A stretch of DNA of 64,000 nt. Source: CAZDVQ01 sp964508975 (GTDB taxonomy: Bacteria > Bacteroidota > Bacteroidia > Chitinophagales > Saprospiraceae). This document shows positions 7,618 through 17,700 of the stretch, piece after piece. Every line of letters starts with the position of its first letter. The first letter of the stretch is position 1. Under the pieces are notes generated by a model that made no database searches, had not been told where the DNA came from, and worked only from the letters and a program-made list of their open reading frames with translations. The stretch covers positions 1 to 64,000 of the forward strand of contig CAZDVQ010000020.1 of assembly GCA_964508975.1 (NCBI GenBank), written 5' to 3'. A program made the position numbers and the translations under genes.

Positions 7618-9282
7618 ATGAAATCGATGAAACATATCAATAAGTACAAGTACGTGTTTGTACTGCTAGTTGTAGCCTTTGGGATTTTCGGTGTATCGAC
7701 CAACAACACGGGCGATAACGGCCGGTATTTTGAGATAACCAAGAACCTCGAGATATTTACCAACCTATACAAGGAGTTGAACACCTACTACGTGGATGAA
7801 CTCGACCCTGAGAAGTTGATGAAAACTGGTATGAACGCCATGTTGAGCTCGCTCGACCCATATACCGTCTATATCCCAGAAGAGGAAGTAGCTAAATTCC
7901 AGACACAGCTCACCGGCAAATACGGTGGTATTGGTGCCGTGGTGCGCTCGGCCAACGGCAAGGTGGTGATTATTCAACCATACCCCGGTAGCCCAGCAGA
8001 GCAAGCTGGTTTAAAATCTGGTGATGTGATTACCAGCATTGATGGACAAAAAACCGTTGGCTTCACCAGCGGCAATCCAAGCGAGCGCTTAAAAGGCAAT
8101 CCTGGTAGCGAAGCGGTGTTGACCATCAAGCGATATGGCGAAAATAAAGAACGTACCGTTAGGGTAGTGCGTGGCGAAATTAACTTGCCCAATGTGCCTT
8201 ACAGCAAGTTGCTGGATAACGGCGTAGCATACATTGCCTTGGAAACCTTTACCGAAAAAGCCGGTCAAAATGTGGCCAATGCCTTAAAAGCATTGCGTGG
8301 CCAAGGCGTGGTAAACAGCATTATCCTCGATTTACGTGGTAACGGAGGTGGCTTGCTCAACGAAGCCGTTAACTTGACCAACGTATTTGTTGAAAAGGGC
8401 TTGCCCGTGGTTGAAACCAAGGGCAAGTTGAAAGATTGGGACAGGGTTTTTAAAACACTCAACGTACCGGTAGAAACTGAATTGCCCTTGGTGGTATTAA
8501 TCGACGAGAACTCTGCATCTGCTTCCGAAATCGTTGCGGGTGCTATCCAAGATCTTGACAGGGGTATCGTGCTGGGCCGTAAGTCGTTTGGCAAAGGCCT
8601 GGTCCAAAATACCCGCGATATTGGCTACAACTCGAAGGTTAAACTGACTACGGCAAAGTATTACATACCAAGTGGCCGCTGTATTCAAGCCATTGACTAC
8701 AAAGATGGCAAACCCGTGGTTATTGCCGATTCATTGCGCCAAGCCTATAAAACTAAAGCGGGTAGAACGGTATTTAATGGTGGCGGTATTGTACCCGACG
8801 TGGTGGTTGATGTACCTGCTACCGCTCCTGTGCTGGAAGCATTGCACCGAGAAAACTTGTTTTTTGAATACTCCTTGTTCTACCGACAGAATAACCCGGC
8901 TATTCCCGCTGACGGCTCGTTCCGCTTGGGCCAAGCAGGTTTTGATGATTTCGTGAAATTCTTGAAAGATAAAACATATAGCTACGAGACCTCAAGCGAT
9001 GTTGCCCTCAAAGATCTTGAGGCACAAGCCAAGGAGGAAGGTTATTACGAGCGTGTAAAAGCTGATTTAGATGCCTTGCGTAGCCGTTTTGCCACTGATA
9101 AAACACAGGATATTTACAAGTACCAAAGCTATATCACCAAGGTGCTCGAACGCGAAATTGTAACCCGTTACCATTCGCACCGAGGAGCTTTTGAACAAAT
9201 GCTGAACAACGACGACGACATTAAATCGGCCGTGGACCTCTTGCAGCAAAAAGCCCGCTACAACAGCTTGTTAGGCCGATAG
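7618..9282 (+). CDS. S41 C-terminal processing peptidase, second copy
   Basis: A 554-residue paralogue of the peptidase at 5674 with the same plan: a transmembrane anchor at about 11-27, a PDZ domain at about 100-185, and an S41 core with LRGNGGG (239-245), Ser301 in SASASE and Lys326 in KSFGKGL. Both halves align throughout, including the charged helical tail, so this is a tandem duplication now separated by yidD. The PDZ ligand-binding region is KYGGIGA here against VGSIGGK in the first copy, which suggests different substrates. ATG 7618 is used; ATG 7627 is also possible. Confidence 0.92.
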   Translation: MKSMKHINKYKYVFVLLVVAFGIFGVSTNNTGDNGRYFEITKNLEIFTNLYKELNTYYVDELDPEKLMKTGMNAMLSSLDPYTVYIPEEEVAKFQTQLTGKYGGIGAVVRSANGKVVIIQPYPGSPAEQAGLKSGDVITSIDGQKTVGFTSGNPSERLKGNPGSEAVLTIKRYGENKERTVRVVRGEINLPNVPYSKLLDNGVAYIALETFTEKAGQNVANALKALRGQGVVNSIILDLRGNGGGLLNEAVNLTNVFVEKGLPVVETKGKLKDWDRVFKTLNVPVETELPLVVLIDENSASASEIVAGAIQDLDRGIVLGRKSFGKGLVQNTRDIGYNSKVKLTTAKYYIPSGRCIQAIDYKDGKPVVIADSLRQAYKTKAGRTVFNGGGIVPDVVVDVPATAPVLEALHRENLFFEYSLFYRQNNPAIPADGSFRLGQAGFDDFVKFLKDKTYSYETSSDVALKDLEAQAKEEGYYERVKADLDALRSRFATDKTQDIYKYQSYITKVLEREIVTRYHSHRGAFEQMLNNDDDIKSAVDLLQQKARYNSLLGR

Positions 9283-9334
9283 GCATTATCCCCTAAAGGC
9301 TTTTATCTTCGCGGTACAATTACCATTCAGCAAC

Positions 9335-9985
9335 ATGAACCTATTAGACACCCCGATTACTTTAGTACTGATTGCCGTTACTTGTTTTGTATCGTATCAG
9401 GCTTTCTTGAATACTGAAATGAAAATGAAGATGCTGTTCAGGCCATATCTAGTCCAGCATAGCGGAGAGTGGTACCGTTTTATTTCGCATGGCCTAATCC
9501 ACGCCGATTGGAATCACCTCATTTTCAACATGATAACCCTGTACTTCTTTGGTAGCATGGTTGAAATTATATTCAGCCATCATTTTGGTACGGTTGGATT
9601 ATTGCTTTATGTTGCCTTGTATATATTGGGTATGATAGCCGCGGCCATGCCAGCCTATATCAAACATCGCGATCACAGTTACTATGCTTCCTTAGGTGCA
9701 TCTGGAGCTACATCGGCGGTATTGTTCGCTTCAATATTATTTGCTCCTTGGAACGGTATCATGTTGTTGTTCATTCCTATTCCAATCCCGGCTTTTATTT
9801 TTGGGGTACTTTACTTGGGTATATCCTCGTACTTGTCGCGCTTAGGCAACGATAATATTGCCCACGACGCCCACTTTTACGGTGCGGTTTTTGGCTTTTT
9901 CTTCCCTGCGATATTTGACTGGCGCTTGCTCCAATATTTCGTCGAGCAAATTGCACAAGGTGCTCCGGGCGGCTTTGGTTTTTAG
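9335..9985 (+). CDS. Rhomboid-family intramembrane serine protease
   Basis: A polytopic protein of 216 residues with about six hydrophobic segments. It has the rhomboid landmarks: HADWNHLIFNM (56-66) at the start of the second helix, the nucleophile Ser123 in GASGA, and His180 in HDAHFYGAVFG, giving the Ser-His dyad inside the membrane. It should cleave transmembrane segments of other proteins. ATG 9335 follows the peptidase gene by 52 bases, and the short spacer has a weak TATCTTCG box near 9310, so it may have its own promoter. The gene is convergent with the one at 10029. Confidence 0.93.
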   Translation: MNLLDTPITLVLIAVTCFVSYQAFLNTEMKMKMLFRPYLVQHSGEWYRFISHGLIHADWNHLIFNMITLYFFGSMVEIIFSHHFGTVGLLLYVALYILGMIAAAMPAYIKHRDHSYYASLGASGATSAVLFASILFAPWNGIMLLFIPIPIPAFIFGVLYLGISSYLSRLGNDNIAHDAHFYGAVFGFFFPAIFDWRLLQYFVEQIAQGAPGGFGF

Positions 9986-10008
9986 TGTTTAGTATTTGTG
10001 CTAAACAC
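9985..10008. terminator. Possible bidirectional terminator hairpin
   Basis: GTGTTTAG and CTAAACAC form a perfect 8-bp stem with an 8-base loop exactly between two convergent genes. There is no strong T-run on either side, so it would be a weak intrinsic terminator at best. Confidence 0.4.
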
Positions 10009-10028
10009 CCAAATCAGACTACAGGGAC

Positions 10029-11117
10029 TTAGTCAAAATACTCGTAGCCAAACTCCACCTTACTGATTGTTTTTCCGTTCTCTTTTACCAGCTCTAGAGT
10101 ACGGTTATTATATTTATCGTATTCGGTGATCGTTTCTTCTACAAGTTTTTCGGCTTCAAAGGTCCGGGTTGTTTTGATAAGGTTCCGGTTATCGTCGTAT
10201 TCAAAATTATACACGCTCACCACAGAGCCGCTCTTGTTGTATTTCTCCGCGCGCAGTGGTTTTCCTTCATCATCGGTCTGAGCGTCTAGTGACCAGATTA
10301 CCTCGTAATTTTCATTACGGATAAGCTCTTCTTGCATTGGTATAGGGGCTTCGAGCTCAGAGTTAAAGTTGCGTACATCTTTATTGGAGAAATGGCTCAC
10401 AAGGCGACCATCTTGGTACTTGGTCCATTCCTTCACGAAGTTATTTTCAAACACCCTGATCTCCTTGAAGGTAGAGTTCCCATTTTCTTGGGTATAGATA
10501 GAACGGGCCAAGGCGCCATTTTTATCGAGCTCGTTTTCAATGGTACTTTTAACCTTAGTGGTTTTTTTACCGTTTTCTTGCAGCTCCCAAGCTTGGTTTA
10601 AAATCACGTCACCTATATCGTTGTAGCTCCAAGTTACTTCTTTAGCTAAAATACCTTTTGCGTTGTAGTACGAGTAGCGTACCTTGTTGCCGTTGGTGTC
10701 ATAACTATAGGTTGCGTAGGCATTTTTACCTTTAGGCGCTTGTGTATAATCGTGGTATTCTACCCGGATTAAAAAGCCTAAGGCATCATAAAAGTATTCC
10801 TCCTCCCACTCAAGTGTGTTGGCATTATTAAACCTTGATACAGACGTAAGGATATTGTTGCTCGAGTAGTTATAGATGACTTGCCTCGATTTTTTGGCAA
10901 CGCCCAAACTGTCAACAGCAAAGAAAATCCGCTTGGTAACCAGGCCTGCCTCGTTGAAAGAGGTTGAGCTTTGGTTATGGAGTTTAAACGACTCTTGGTT
11001 GGCCACAAAGGCGCGTACCTGCAAGCTTTTAACCTGAGGTTGGCTCTTTTGAGCTTGTACTAAAAAAGAAAGGCAGCACAAAGTGGCTGCCCCTAATATG
11101 CGATAAAACATACTCAA
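10029..11117 (-). CDS. Secreted YD/RHS-repeat-like protein, third of three
   Basis: A 362-residue exported protein; the signal peptide ends near LVQAQ. The rest is a chain of loose repeats of the form Y-D-x-x-G/N-x-x (for example YDTNGNKVRYSYY, YDDNRNLIKTTR, YDKYNNRTLELV), resembling RHS/YD repeats or MORN-like beta strands. No enzyme motif was found. It is last in a run of four same-strand genes that starts with mltG, four bases behind its neighbour, and is clearly paralogous to the products at 11122 and 12198. Function unknown; surface or periplasmic location is inferred from the signal peptide. Confidence 0.8.
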   Translation of the reverse strand: MSMFYRILGAATLCCLSFLVQAQKSQPQVKSLQVRAFVANQESFKLHNQSSTSFNEAGLVTKRIFFAVDSLGVAKKSRQVIYNYSSNNILTSVSRFNNANTLEWEEEYFYDALGFLIRVEYHDYTQAPKGKNAYATYSYDTNGNKVRYSYYNAKGILAKEVTWSYNDIGDVILNQAWELQENGKKTTKVKSTIENELDKNGALARSIYTQENGNSTFKEIRVFENNFVKEWTKYQDGRLVSHFSNKDVRNFNSELEAPIPMQEELIRNENYEVIWSLDAQTDDEGKPLRAEKYNKSGSVVSVYNFEYDDNRNLIKTTRTFEAEKLVEETITEYDKYNNRTLELVKENGKTISKVEFGYEYFD

Positions 11118-11121
11118 TGAA

Positions 11122-12186
11122 TTATTGATTATGGTACTCGTATTTAAAGATTTGCTCCACTAAAACCTCGCCGTTTAGCATAGTTGCTTTACGGACGATG
11201 TTGTTGTATTCGTCGTAGGTTACGATGTCTTCTTCCGTACGCTCCGTACCATCAGCTTGGTAAAATACCTTGCGTGTAGAGGTTAGGTTTGTATTGTCGT
11301 CGTAACTGTAATAGTTAACTTGAGTTGTTTTACCGTTTTCTAGGTAAGTTGTTTTGACCTTGTTGCCAAAGTCATCATACTCAGTATCGGTGGCCCATTC
11401 GCCGTAGTCAAAAGATGCTTCAACATTCAGCGGTTTAGCGCCCTGTTGACTGCCTCTAACGTAGTGGCTGGTCAATGTTCCGTTGCTGTATTTCATCCAT
11501 TCGGCTATCATATTTTGTTCAAATTTGATAACTTCCCTGAAAACAGAGGCACCTTCTTTCACTACGCTCACGGTTTGCGTCAATGCTCCACTTTCGTCGT
11601 AAACGGTCTCTTTCTCTGATTCAACTTTCAAACCAGATTGTAAATTTTTATACTTCCAGGACTTGGCATAAACTTCTTCGCCATGCTCGTTGTACTTGCG
11701 GCTCTCACGACCGACCACTTCATTCGCAAAGTTGAAGATAGTCGTTTTATGGTTTTTGCCTTGTTTGTTGTATTCAAAAGTAGAATAAAAAGACACACCA
11801 TCATCATCCGTTTTGGAACTGTAGTGACTACGTACCTTGCGGCCTGTCTTGTCAAAGGTCAACAATTCTTCCGAAAGCAACACGCCAAGCGAGTCATATG
11901 ACAGCACCAGCTGAAAATCTTGTTTCTTGCTTTCTCTAAACTGAATTGACTTTTGGCGTATCAATTGCCCAATACCATTCTTCTCATAGAACTCTTGCTT
12001 AATCATCTTGCCAAAGCGGTTATACTCTGTATAAACGCGCTTCTGCAACGATAGTGCATGGTCTTTCTGTTGGAAATCCTTGTGGTCAACAGATTTCAAA
12101 ACAGGCTTCTGTGCACTCAGGGTTGTGGCAGACCCAAATGCAGCTAATAAGCCTAGAATGATAGTTTTTTTGATTAAGCGGTTCAT
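11122..12186 (-). CDS. Secreted YD/RHS-repeat-like protein, second of three
   Basis: The frame is open to 12213, but the ATG at 12186 gives a typical signal peptide (MNRLIKKTIILGLLAAFGS, cleavage near LSAQ), so the product is 354 residues. Like its neighbours it is a chain of short YD-type beta repeats (YNRFGKMIKQEFY, YNKQGKNHKTTIF, YDEYNNIVRKAT). It has the same C-terminal ending style as the product at 10029 (KYEY against GYEY near the last residues). No catalytic motif. It lies 11 bases after the gene at 12198 and is probably co-transcribed with it. Confidence 0.8.
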   Translation of the reverse strand: MNRLIKKTIILGLLAAFGSATTLSAQKPVLKSVDHKDFQQKDHALSLQKRVYTEYNRFGKMIKQEFYEKNGIGQLIRQKSIQFRESKKQDFQLVLSYDSLGVLLSEELLTFDKTGRKVRSHYSSKTDDDGVSFYSTFEYNKQGKNHKTTIFNFANEVVGRESRKYNEHGEEVYAKSWKYKNLQSGLKVESEKETVYDESGALTQTVSVVKEGASVFREVIKFEQNMIAEWMKYSNGTLTSHYVRGSQQGAKPLNVEASFDYGEWATDTEYDDFGNKVKTTYLENGKTTQVNYYSYDDNTNLTSTRKVFYQADGTERTEEDIVTYDEYNNIVRKATMLNGEVLVEQIFKYEYHNQ

Positions 12187-12197
12187 GTTTCGATGGT

Positions 12198-13463
12198 TTA
12201 ACGGTAAGACCAATCAAACTGTTTGTAAGAGACCAAACGGAGGTTTACATCTCTTTTAATCTCCAAAGTTACGTCTTTAGAACTATTTCTTTGGTATTCT
12301 ATGTAAAATTTAGAATTTTTATTTTCAACAGTGCTGCTGATGATAAAGCTGTTGGTTTCATCATACGTATAAGTGTACACCGTTTTAGACGTTGTTTTGT
12401 CTTGGATTATTGTTTCATCCAGCAAAATGTCGCCGTTTTCGTTATACGTCTGCAGTTTTGTCACAAATGGCTTCTCTTCTCTAAATTCTACATTCTTCAA
12501 CGCAGATAGTCTTCCATTCGTATTATACGTGCGTTCTTCCAAAAGGTTTAGCTTTTTATCTTTATACAGTGTTCTCTTTAATGGCAAAGTATCCTGATAG
12601 GTTACCTCTTGGCGTATAGTTTCTACATTATTTTTTGTAGTTACACTTTTTACTAGCTTACCTCCCACGTATGCTTCGGTGGTCAACAGGGTGCTCCACT
12701 GTGTTTTTTTAGTTTCTTTATCCTTCGTTTTAGTTTTTACTTGCTCTGTTTTTGACAGCAACAAGCCTTTTGAATCGTATTTATATTTTTCAAGCCGATA
12801 ACTGTCATAGTAACGGCCTTTTACTTTCACTACTTTACCTCGACCATTATAGCTGTATTTATAATCTCTGCGCTTCGATTTTTTTAACTTGATTTCGCCC
12901 TTGGCAGTCACGGTATTCCAACGGCTAAACATAAACCAGCGCTTCATTTGGCCCTTGCGGTTGTACTTGTAAGCATCGCATAGCAACGAGGTGCTAGCCC
13001 TGAAACTATAGGCACAACGTTCAGCAATCCGGCCCGCTGCATCATAAGTCAAGGTATCAACCTTCGTTATCTCTCCGTTGCTGTCGTATATTTGCTCCCA
13101 TTGTATTTTGGCCAAGGCTGGGTTAGGGTTATATTGGATGTAGTAAACTTTGTTCGATACATTATTTCGGTACTTGTTGTCGTACTGTTGCTCGCCACTA
13201 ATCCCTATTTGTGTGTTGGGGTCGTATTTGAAATAACGCTCCATACTCTTCACCACACCTCCTTCACTACGAACATATTGCGAAGTAATCTCCTCCGCCA
13301 CTAGCCCATCCGGAAGGTATTTTCGCACTTGGTCCGCTACCAAAAAGGTATCTCCTTTGGTGCTCATGTTGTACTCCGTCATGGTCATTTCCAGCACATC
13401 CTTGCGGAGTTGTTGGGCACTCAGTTGTCCAACACAAAGTAATAATAAGAGTAGTTGTTTCAT
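12198..13463 (-). CDS. Secreted YD/RHS-repeat-like protein, first of three
   Basis: A 421-residue exported protein with a short signal peptide (MKQLLLLLLCVGQLSAQ). It has repeated YD-like units (YDAAGRIAERCAY, YNRKGQMKRWFMF, YDSKGLLLSKTEQ, YNTNGRLSALKN). It is rich in Lys, Tyr and Thr and lacks an enzyme signature. Its start codon lies two bases beyond the mltG stop, so it is translationally linked to a cell-wall enzyme. Three paralogues in a row suggest local tandem duplication followed by divergence. Confidence 0.8.
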   Translation of the reverse strand: MKQLLLLLLCVGQLSAQQLRKDVLEMTMTEYNMSTKGDTFLVADQVRKYLPDGLVAEEITSQYVRSEGGVVKSMERYFKYDPNTQIGISGEQQYDNKYRNNVSNKVYYIQYNPNPALAKIQWEQIYDSNGEITKVDTLTYDAAGRIAERCAYSFRASTSLLCDAYKYNRKGQMKRWFMFSRWNTVTAKGEIKLKKSKRRDYKYSYNGRGKVVKVKGRYYDSYRLEKYKYDSKGLLLSKTEQVKTKTKDKETKKTQWSTLLTTEAYVGGKLVKSVTTKNNVETIRQEVTYQDTLPLKRTLYKDKKLNLLEERTYNTNGRLSALKNVEFREEKPFVTKLQTYNENGDILLDETIIQDKTTSKTVYTYTYDETNSFIISSTVENKNSKFYIEYQRNSSKDVTLEIKRDVNLRLVSYKQFDWSYR

Positions 13464-13465
13464 GT

Positions 13466-14488
13466 TTAATGTTTTCTGGTCTCGTGATAGCGCTTCGCAA
13501 ATACTTTATGGGTTTTGAAGGTCTTCGAAAAGTCATGTAAACCCGACCCATCGCCTCTACCACAGAAGTAATAATAATCGTGCCGTTCTGCTTTCAACAC
13601 TTGCTCCAAGGTATTCAGGCTTGGCATAGCTATAGGCCCAGGGGGCAATCCGGCGTATCTATAGGTATTGTACGGCGAGTCTATAGCTCTTAACGAATCA
13701 TTCAGCTCTTTTATGCTAAAATCTTGTGCCGCAAATATAACCGTTGGGTTCGATTGTAATTTGCCGCCTTCTTTTCTCAATCGGTTTAAAAACACACCGG
13801 CCATCTTGGATTTTTCATGGTCAAAACGGGCTTCTTTTTCCACAATAGAGGCCAAAATATACACCTCCTTGGTGTCTAGCCCCAATGCTCGAGCCTGCTT
13901 TAACCTATCTTCGCTCCAAAACTGTCTCGCCTCAAATATCAAACGTCGGATAAACTTTTCCGGGTCTGTGTTCCAGTCAAAATGATAGGTATTCGGAATA
14001 ACCGCACAAAGTATATTGTCGGGCGTGTAGCCATACTTTTGCAAAAATACCTTATCGTTCAACAGGCTGAGCACCGTCGCCGAGTCGGCCTGCAAGTGCT
14101 GCCCAGCTAGACTGGCTAAGCTCTCCTTGCTGCGTTTGTACGTCACGTGTAGCTTTACAATTTCAGGCTTCGACCGGAACAAAGAGTCGGCCAACAAGCG
14201 CATATCTTCCAGCTTAGGCCAAGGGTACTTCCCCGCTGGAGGTAACATCGTGTCGAGTTTGAGCTCCCGGACGGCTTGTGCAAATGCAGCGGTATCGGCC
14301 ACATATCCCCTGTAATGCAATATATTCAGCAGGTTTTTAAAGTTGTAGTTGTTCGGTAAATACAAGTATTTATGTTCCTTTACCGTTGGCGTTGCAATAC
14401 CCTTATCGCTCGGTGCCATTAGGTCAGCTACCCAATACAAACCAAGGCTGGCGCATGCTATTAGTATGGCTAAAAATGTGTGCCGCAA
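13466..14488 (-). CDS. mltG: Endolytic murein transglycosylase MltG
   Basis: MltG (YceG family) cuts nascent glycan strands and is thought to set glycan chain length. The 340-residue product has an N-terminal membrane anchor (about 5-22) facing the periplasm and the typical C-terminal domain. Its landmarks are ASIVEKEA (213-220, catalytic Glu217), VFLNRLRKEGGKLQSNPTV (232-250) and SPYNTYRYAGLPPGPI (271-286). It leads an operon with three secreted repeat proteins. The usual neighbour in many bacteria (tmk or ruvX) is not here. A GC-rich repeat lies immediately upstream. Confidence 0.95.
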   Translation of the reverse strand: MRHTFLAILIACASLGLYWVADLMAPSDKGIATPTVKEHKYLYLPNNYNFKNLLNILHYRGYVADTAAFAQAVRELKLDTMLPPAGKYPWPKLEDMRLLADSLFRSKPEIVKLHVTYKRSKESLASLAGQHLQADSATVLSLLNDKVFLQKYGYTPDNILCAVIPNTYHFDWNTDPEKFIRRLIFEARQFWSEDRLKQARALGLDTKEVYILASIVEKEARFDHEKSKMAGVFLNRLRKEGGKLQSNPTVIFAAQDFSIKELNDSLRAIDSPYNTYRYAGLPPGPIAMPSLNTLEQVLKAERHDYYYFCGRGDGSGLHDFSKTFKTHKVFAKRYHETRKH

Positions 14489-14554
14489 ACTGCTCTCCGT
14501 TCTACTTGTTTACAATGCAAAATCATCTTTGAGCCCTTTGGATAATGTTTTTTT

Positions 14555-14690
14555 GGGCGCCTCGGTGCCCCTCGGGCACCGCCGCTACGCTCCAGGGCTC
14601 GCTATTCGCTCGGCTTTTGGGGCTGGGCTTCGCCGCCCCAAAATCTGGCCTTCACTTCGTTCGGCCACCCTTGCGCATCGCTGGCGCAGG
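14555..14690 (+). repeat. GC-rich structured repeat, copy 4
   Basis: Begins GGGCGCC after a run of T. The first hairpin is CGGTGCCC-CTC-GGGCACCG (8 bp, perfect). The core is GGCTCGCTATTCGCTCGG, followed by a hairpin with TTTTGGGGC / GCCCCAAAA arms, and the end is CGCTGGCGCAGG. It sits between the infB stop and the mltG start, both on the minus strand. Confidence 0.85.
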
Positions 14691-14751
14691 GGCACAAAGC
14701 AAAACCGCTGTGCCCTCTTTCAAGAACACAGCGGTTAGGAATTTATGTCCA

Positions 14752-17700
14752 TTAACGCTTGTCGAGCGTTTGTTTTACTTCAATGATTTCGTAACCTTCA
14801 ATTACGTCACCTTGCTGAATGTCGTTGAAATTAGTCGTGATACCACACTCGTAGCCTTCACGTACTTCTTTCATATCATCTTTGAAACGTTTCAAAGTAC
14901 TAATTTCACCACGTTGGCCTTCTTTCACAGGGAACACCACGATACCATCGCGAATTACCCTGATGTAAGTGTTGCGGGTTACTTTACCATCGGTTACATA
15001 GCAACCAGCAACGGTGCCCACTTTACCAATTTTGAATACTTCGCGTACTTCGATATTACAGATAACTTTTTCTTCTTTCGTCGGTTCAAGCATACCTTCA
15101 ATCGCAGAGCGGATTTCATCCAACGCGTCGTAGATAACCGAGTAGGTTTCAATCTCTACACCTTCTTGCTCGGCCAATCGCTTGGCATTGGGTGAAGGAC
15201 GTACCTGGAAGCCCACGATAATCGCATCAGAAGCTGATGCCAACAACACGTCCGACTCGGTGATTTGACCAACCGCCTTGTGCACGATGTGCGTCGCTAC
15301 CGTCTCGGTTGATAATTTCAAAATCGAGTCAGAAAGCGCCTCAACCGAACCGTCCACGTCACCTTTAACGATGATGTTCAACTGCTTGAACGAACCTAAT
15401 GCTAGGCGGCGTCCGATATCCTTGAGGGTAATACGTTTTTTCGAACGGATTTCCATCTCGCGCTGTATTTGGGCCCGTTTGTTGGCCAATTGACGCGCTT
15501 CTTGGTCGCTTGCACAAACTTTTACTTTCTCACCGGCTTGCGGTGCACCATCCAAGCCAACAATCATCACAGGGCGTGATGGGCCAGCTTCTTTGATGCG
15601 CACGCCACGGTCGTTGTACATGGCTTTTACCTTGCCCGAGTGTGAACCCGAAACAATGGAATCTCCAATGTGCAAGGTACCGGCTTGAATCAAGGCTTTG
15701 GCCACGTAGCCTTTACCTTTTTCCAACGATGCCTCGATAACTGTTGCTACCGCAGGGCGATTCGGGTTAGCCGAGAGTTCAAGCATTTCGGCTTGTATCA
15801 ATATTTTCTCCAGGAGGAGATCTACGTTCATACCTTTCTTGGCAGAGATGTCCTGGCTTTGGTATTCACCACCCCAGTCTTCTACCAAGATATTCATCTG
15901 TGCTAATTGTTCCTTGATTTTTTCAGGTTGAGCACCTTCTTTATCAATTTTGTTGATGGCAAATACCATCGGAACACCAGCAGCTTGCGCGTGGCTAATC
16001 GCTTCACGGGTTTGTGGCATGATGCTGTCGTCGGCCGCTACCACGATAACCGCGATGTCGGTTACTTTAGCACCACGGGCACGCATGGCGGTAAACGCTT
16101 CGTGACCAGGGGTATCGAGAAAGGTAATCTTACCGTGATCGCCAACCGATACCTCGTAGGCACCGATGTGCTGCGTGATACCACCGGCCTCGCCACCCAT
16201 TACGTTGGCTTTACGGATAAAGTCAAGCAACGATGTTTTACCGTGGTCAACGTGACCCATAACGGTTACGATTGGGGCACGTGGACGCAAATCAGCTGGA
16301 TCGTCTACAATTTCTTGTTCAACCTCGCGGTCGTCTTCTGCTGAAACGAATTCAACTTCATGGCCAAATTCACCTGCAATCAGCTCTATTACATCGGCTT
16401 CAAGGCGCTGGTTGATAGATACCATCAAGCCTACGCTCATACAGGTTGAAATAACCTCACCCACGGTGATGTCAAGCAAGCCTGCCAGTTCTGAAACCGA
16501 AACGAATTCGGTTACTTTCAATACTGGTATGCCGCCATCTTCGCCTTCTGATTGACGCAATTGTTCCTTACGCTCGTCACGTGAACGACGGTCTTGACCG
16601 AATTTCTTCTTCTTTTTACCCTTAGATGCCAAATCTAGGGTCTTGCTGATTTTAGCATCAATCTCGGCTTGGGTAAGCTCTTTGTAATCGCCTTTGTCTT
16701 TCTCGCCTTTCTTGCCTTTACCGTGACTTGGAGCATTATTATTGCTGTTGTTGTTGGTATTGGGGCTAGCGGCTGGCTTGTCCTTTGGCGTATCGTTGCC
16801 TGAAGTAGCCGGTGTGTTGCCGGGTTTCGGGGCATCTTTTGGCGCTTCGCCGGTGCTGATTTTCTTGCGTTTGCGGCGTTTGCGGCTTTCCTCGTCCGAT
16901 TCTTTCGATCCACCTTTAACGGGCTCTTCTTTTTTCTTCTTAACCTCTTTAACGGGGAGGTTAATTTTGCCTAAAATTTTCAAGCCTTTCAGTTGCGGTG
17001 TTTCTGCACGCATCATGTTCGACTCTGGGTCGGCAATGTCGATCGGCAGCTCAACCACTGGGGCGATGATTTCAGGCGCCACAACTTGCTCAACCACAGG
17101 AACCTCTTCCACTTTCTGCTCGACCACAGGCGGTGCCACGGGGGCTTCCTCTTTTTTGGCCTCTACTTTCGGTGCAGGAGCTTCCTGTTTTTTCGGTTTT
17201 GGTTTGTTCAGGGCGTCCAAGTCTATTTTGCCGAGCTGTTTGAGGCCGCGAAGTTTTGAGGCGTCTTCCTCAACGGCGGGTTTCTCCACAACAGGCTTAG
17301 GGGCTTTAGGCGCTTCTTGTTCTACAACAGGAGGCGCTACAACTTCAACTTTTGGTGTTTCAACCTTGGCCACGGGTGTTTCAACCACGGGCGGAGGGCT
17401 TACTTCAACTACCGGTGGTGTTTCCACCACGGGCGTTTTAACTTCCACCACTGGAGGTGTTTCAACCACGGGGGCTTTTACTACCGGCGGTGTTTCAACC
17501 ACTGGCGGAGCCACTTCAACCTTGGGTTCTTCTTTCTCGTCGCTATTTTGGCGATGCCCGATGGTGATGGCGTCGGCTTGTTCTTTAATTGCCTTTGACT
17601 TAGAGAATTCCTTATTCAGGATGTCGTACATTTCGGGCAAGACCTTAGCGTTGGGCTTGTTCTCGAGTGTAAATCCCTTGCTTTGCAGGAATTCTACAAT

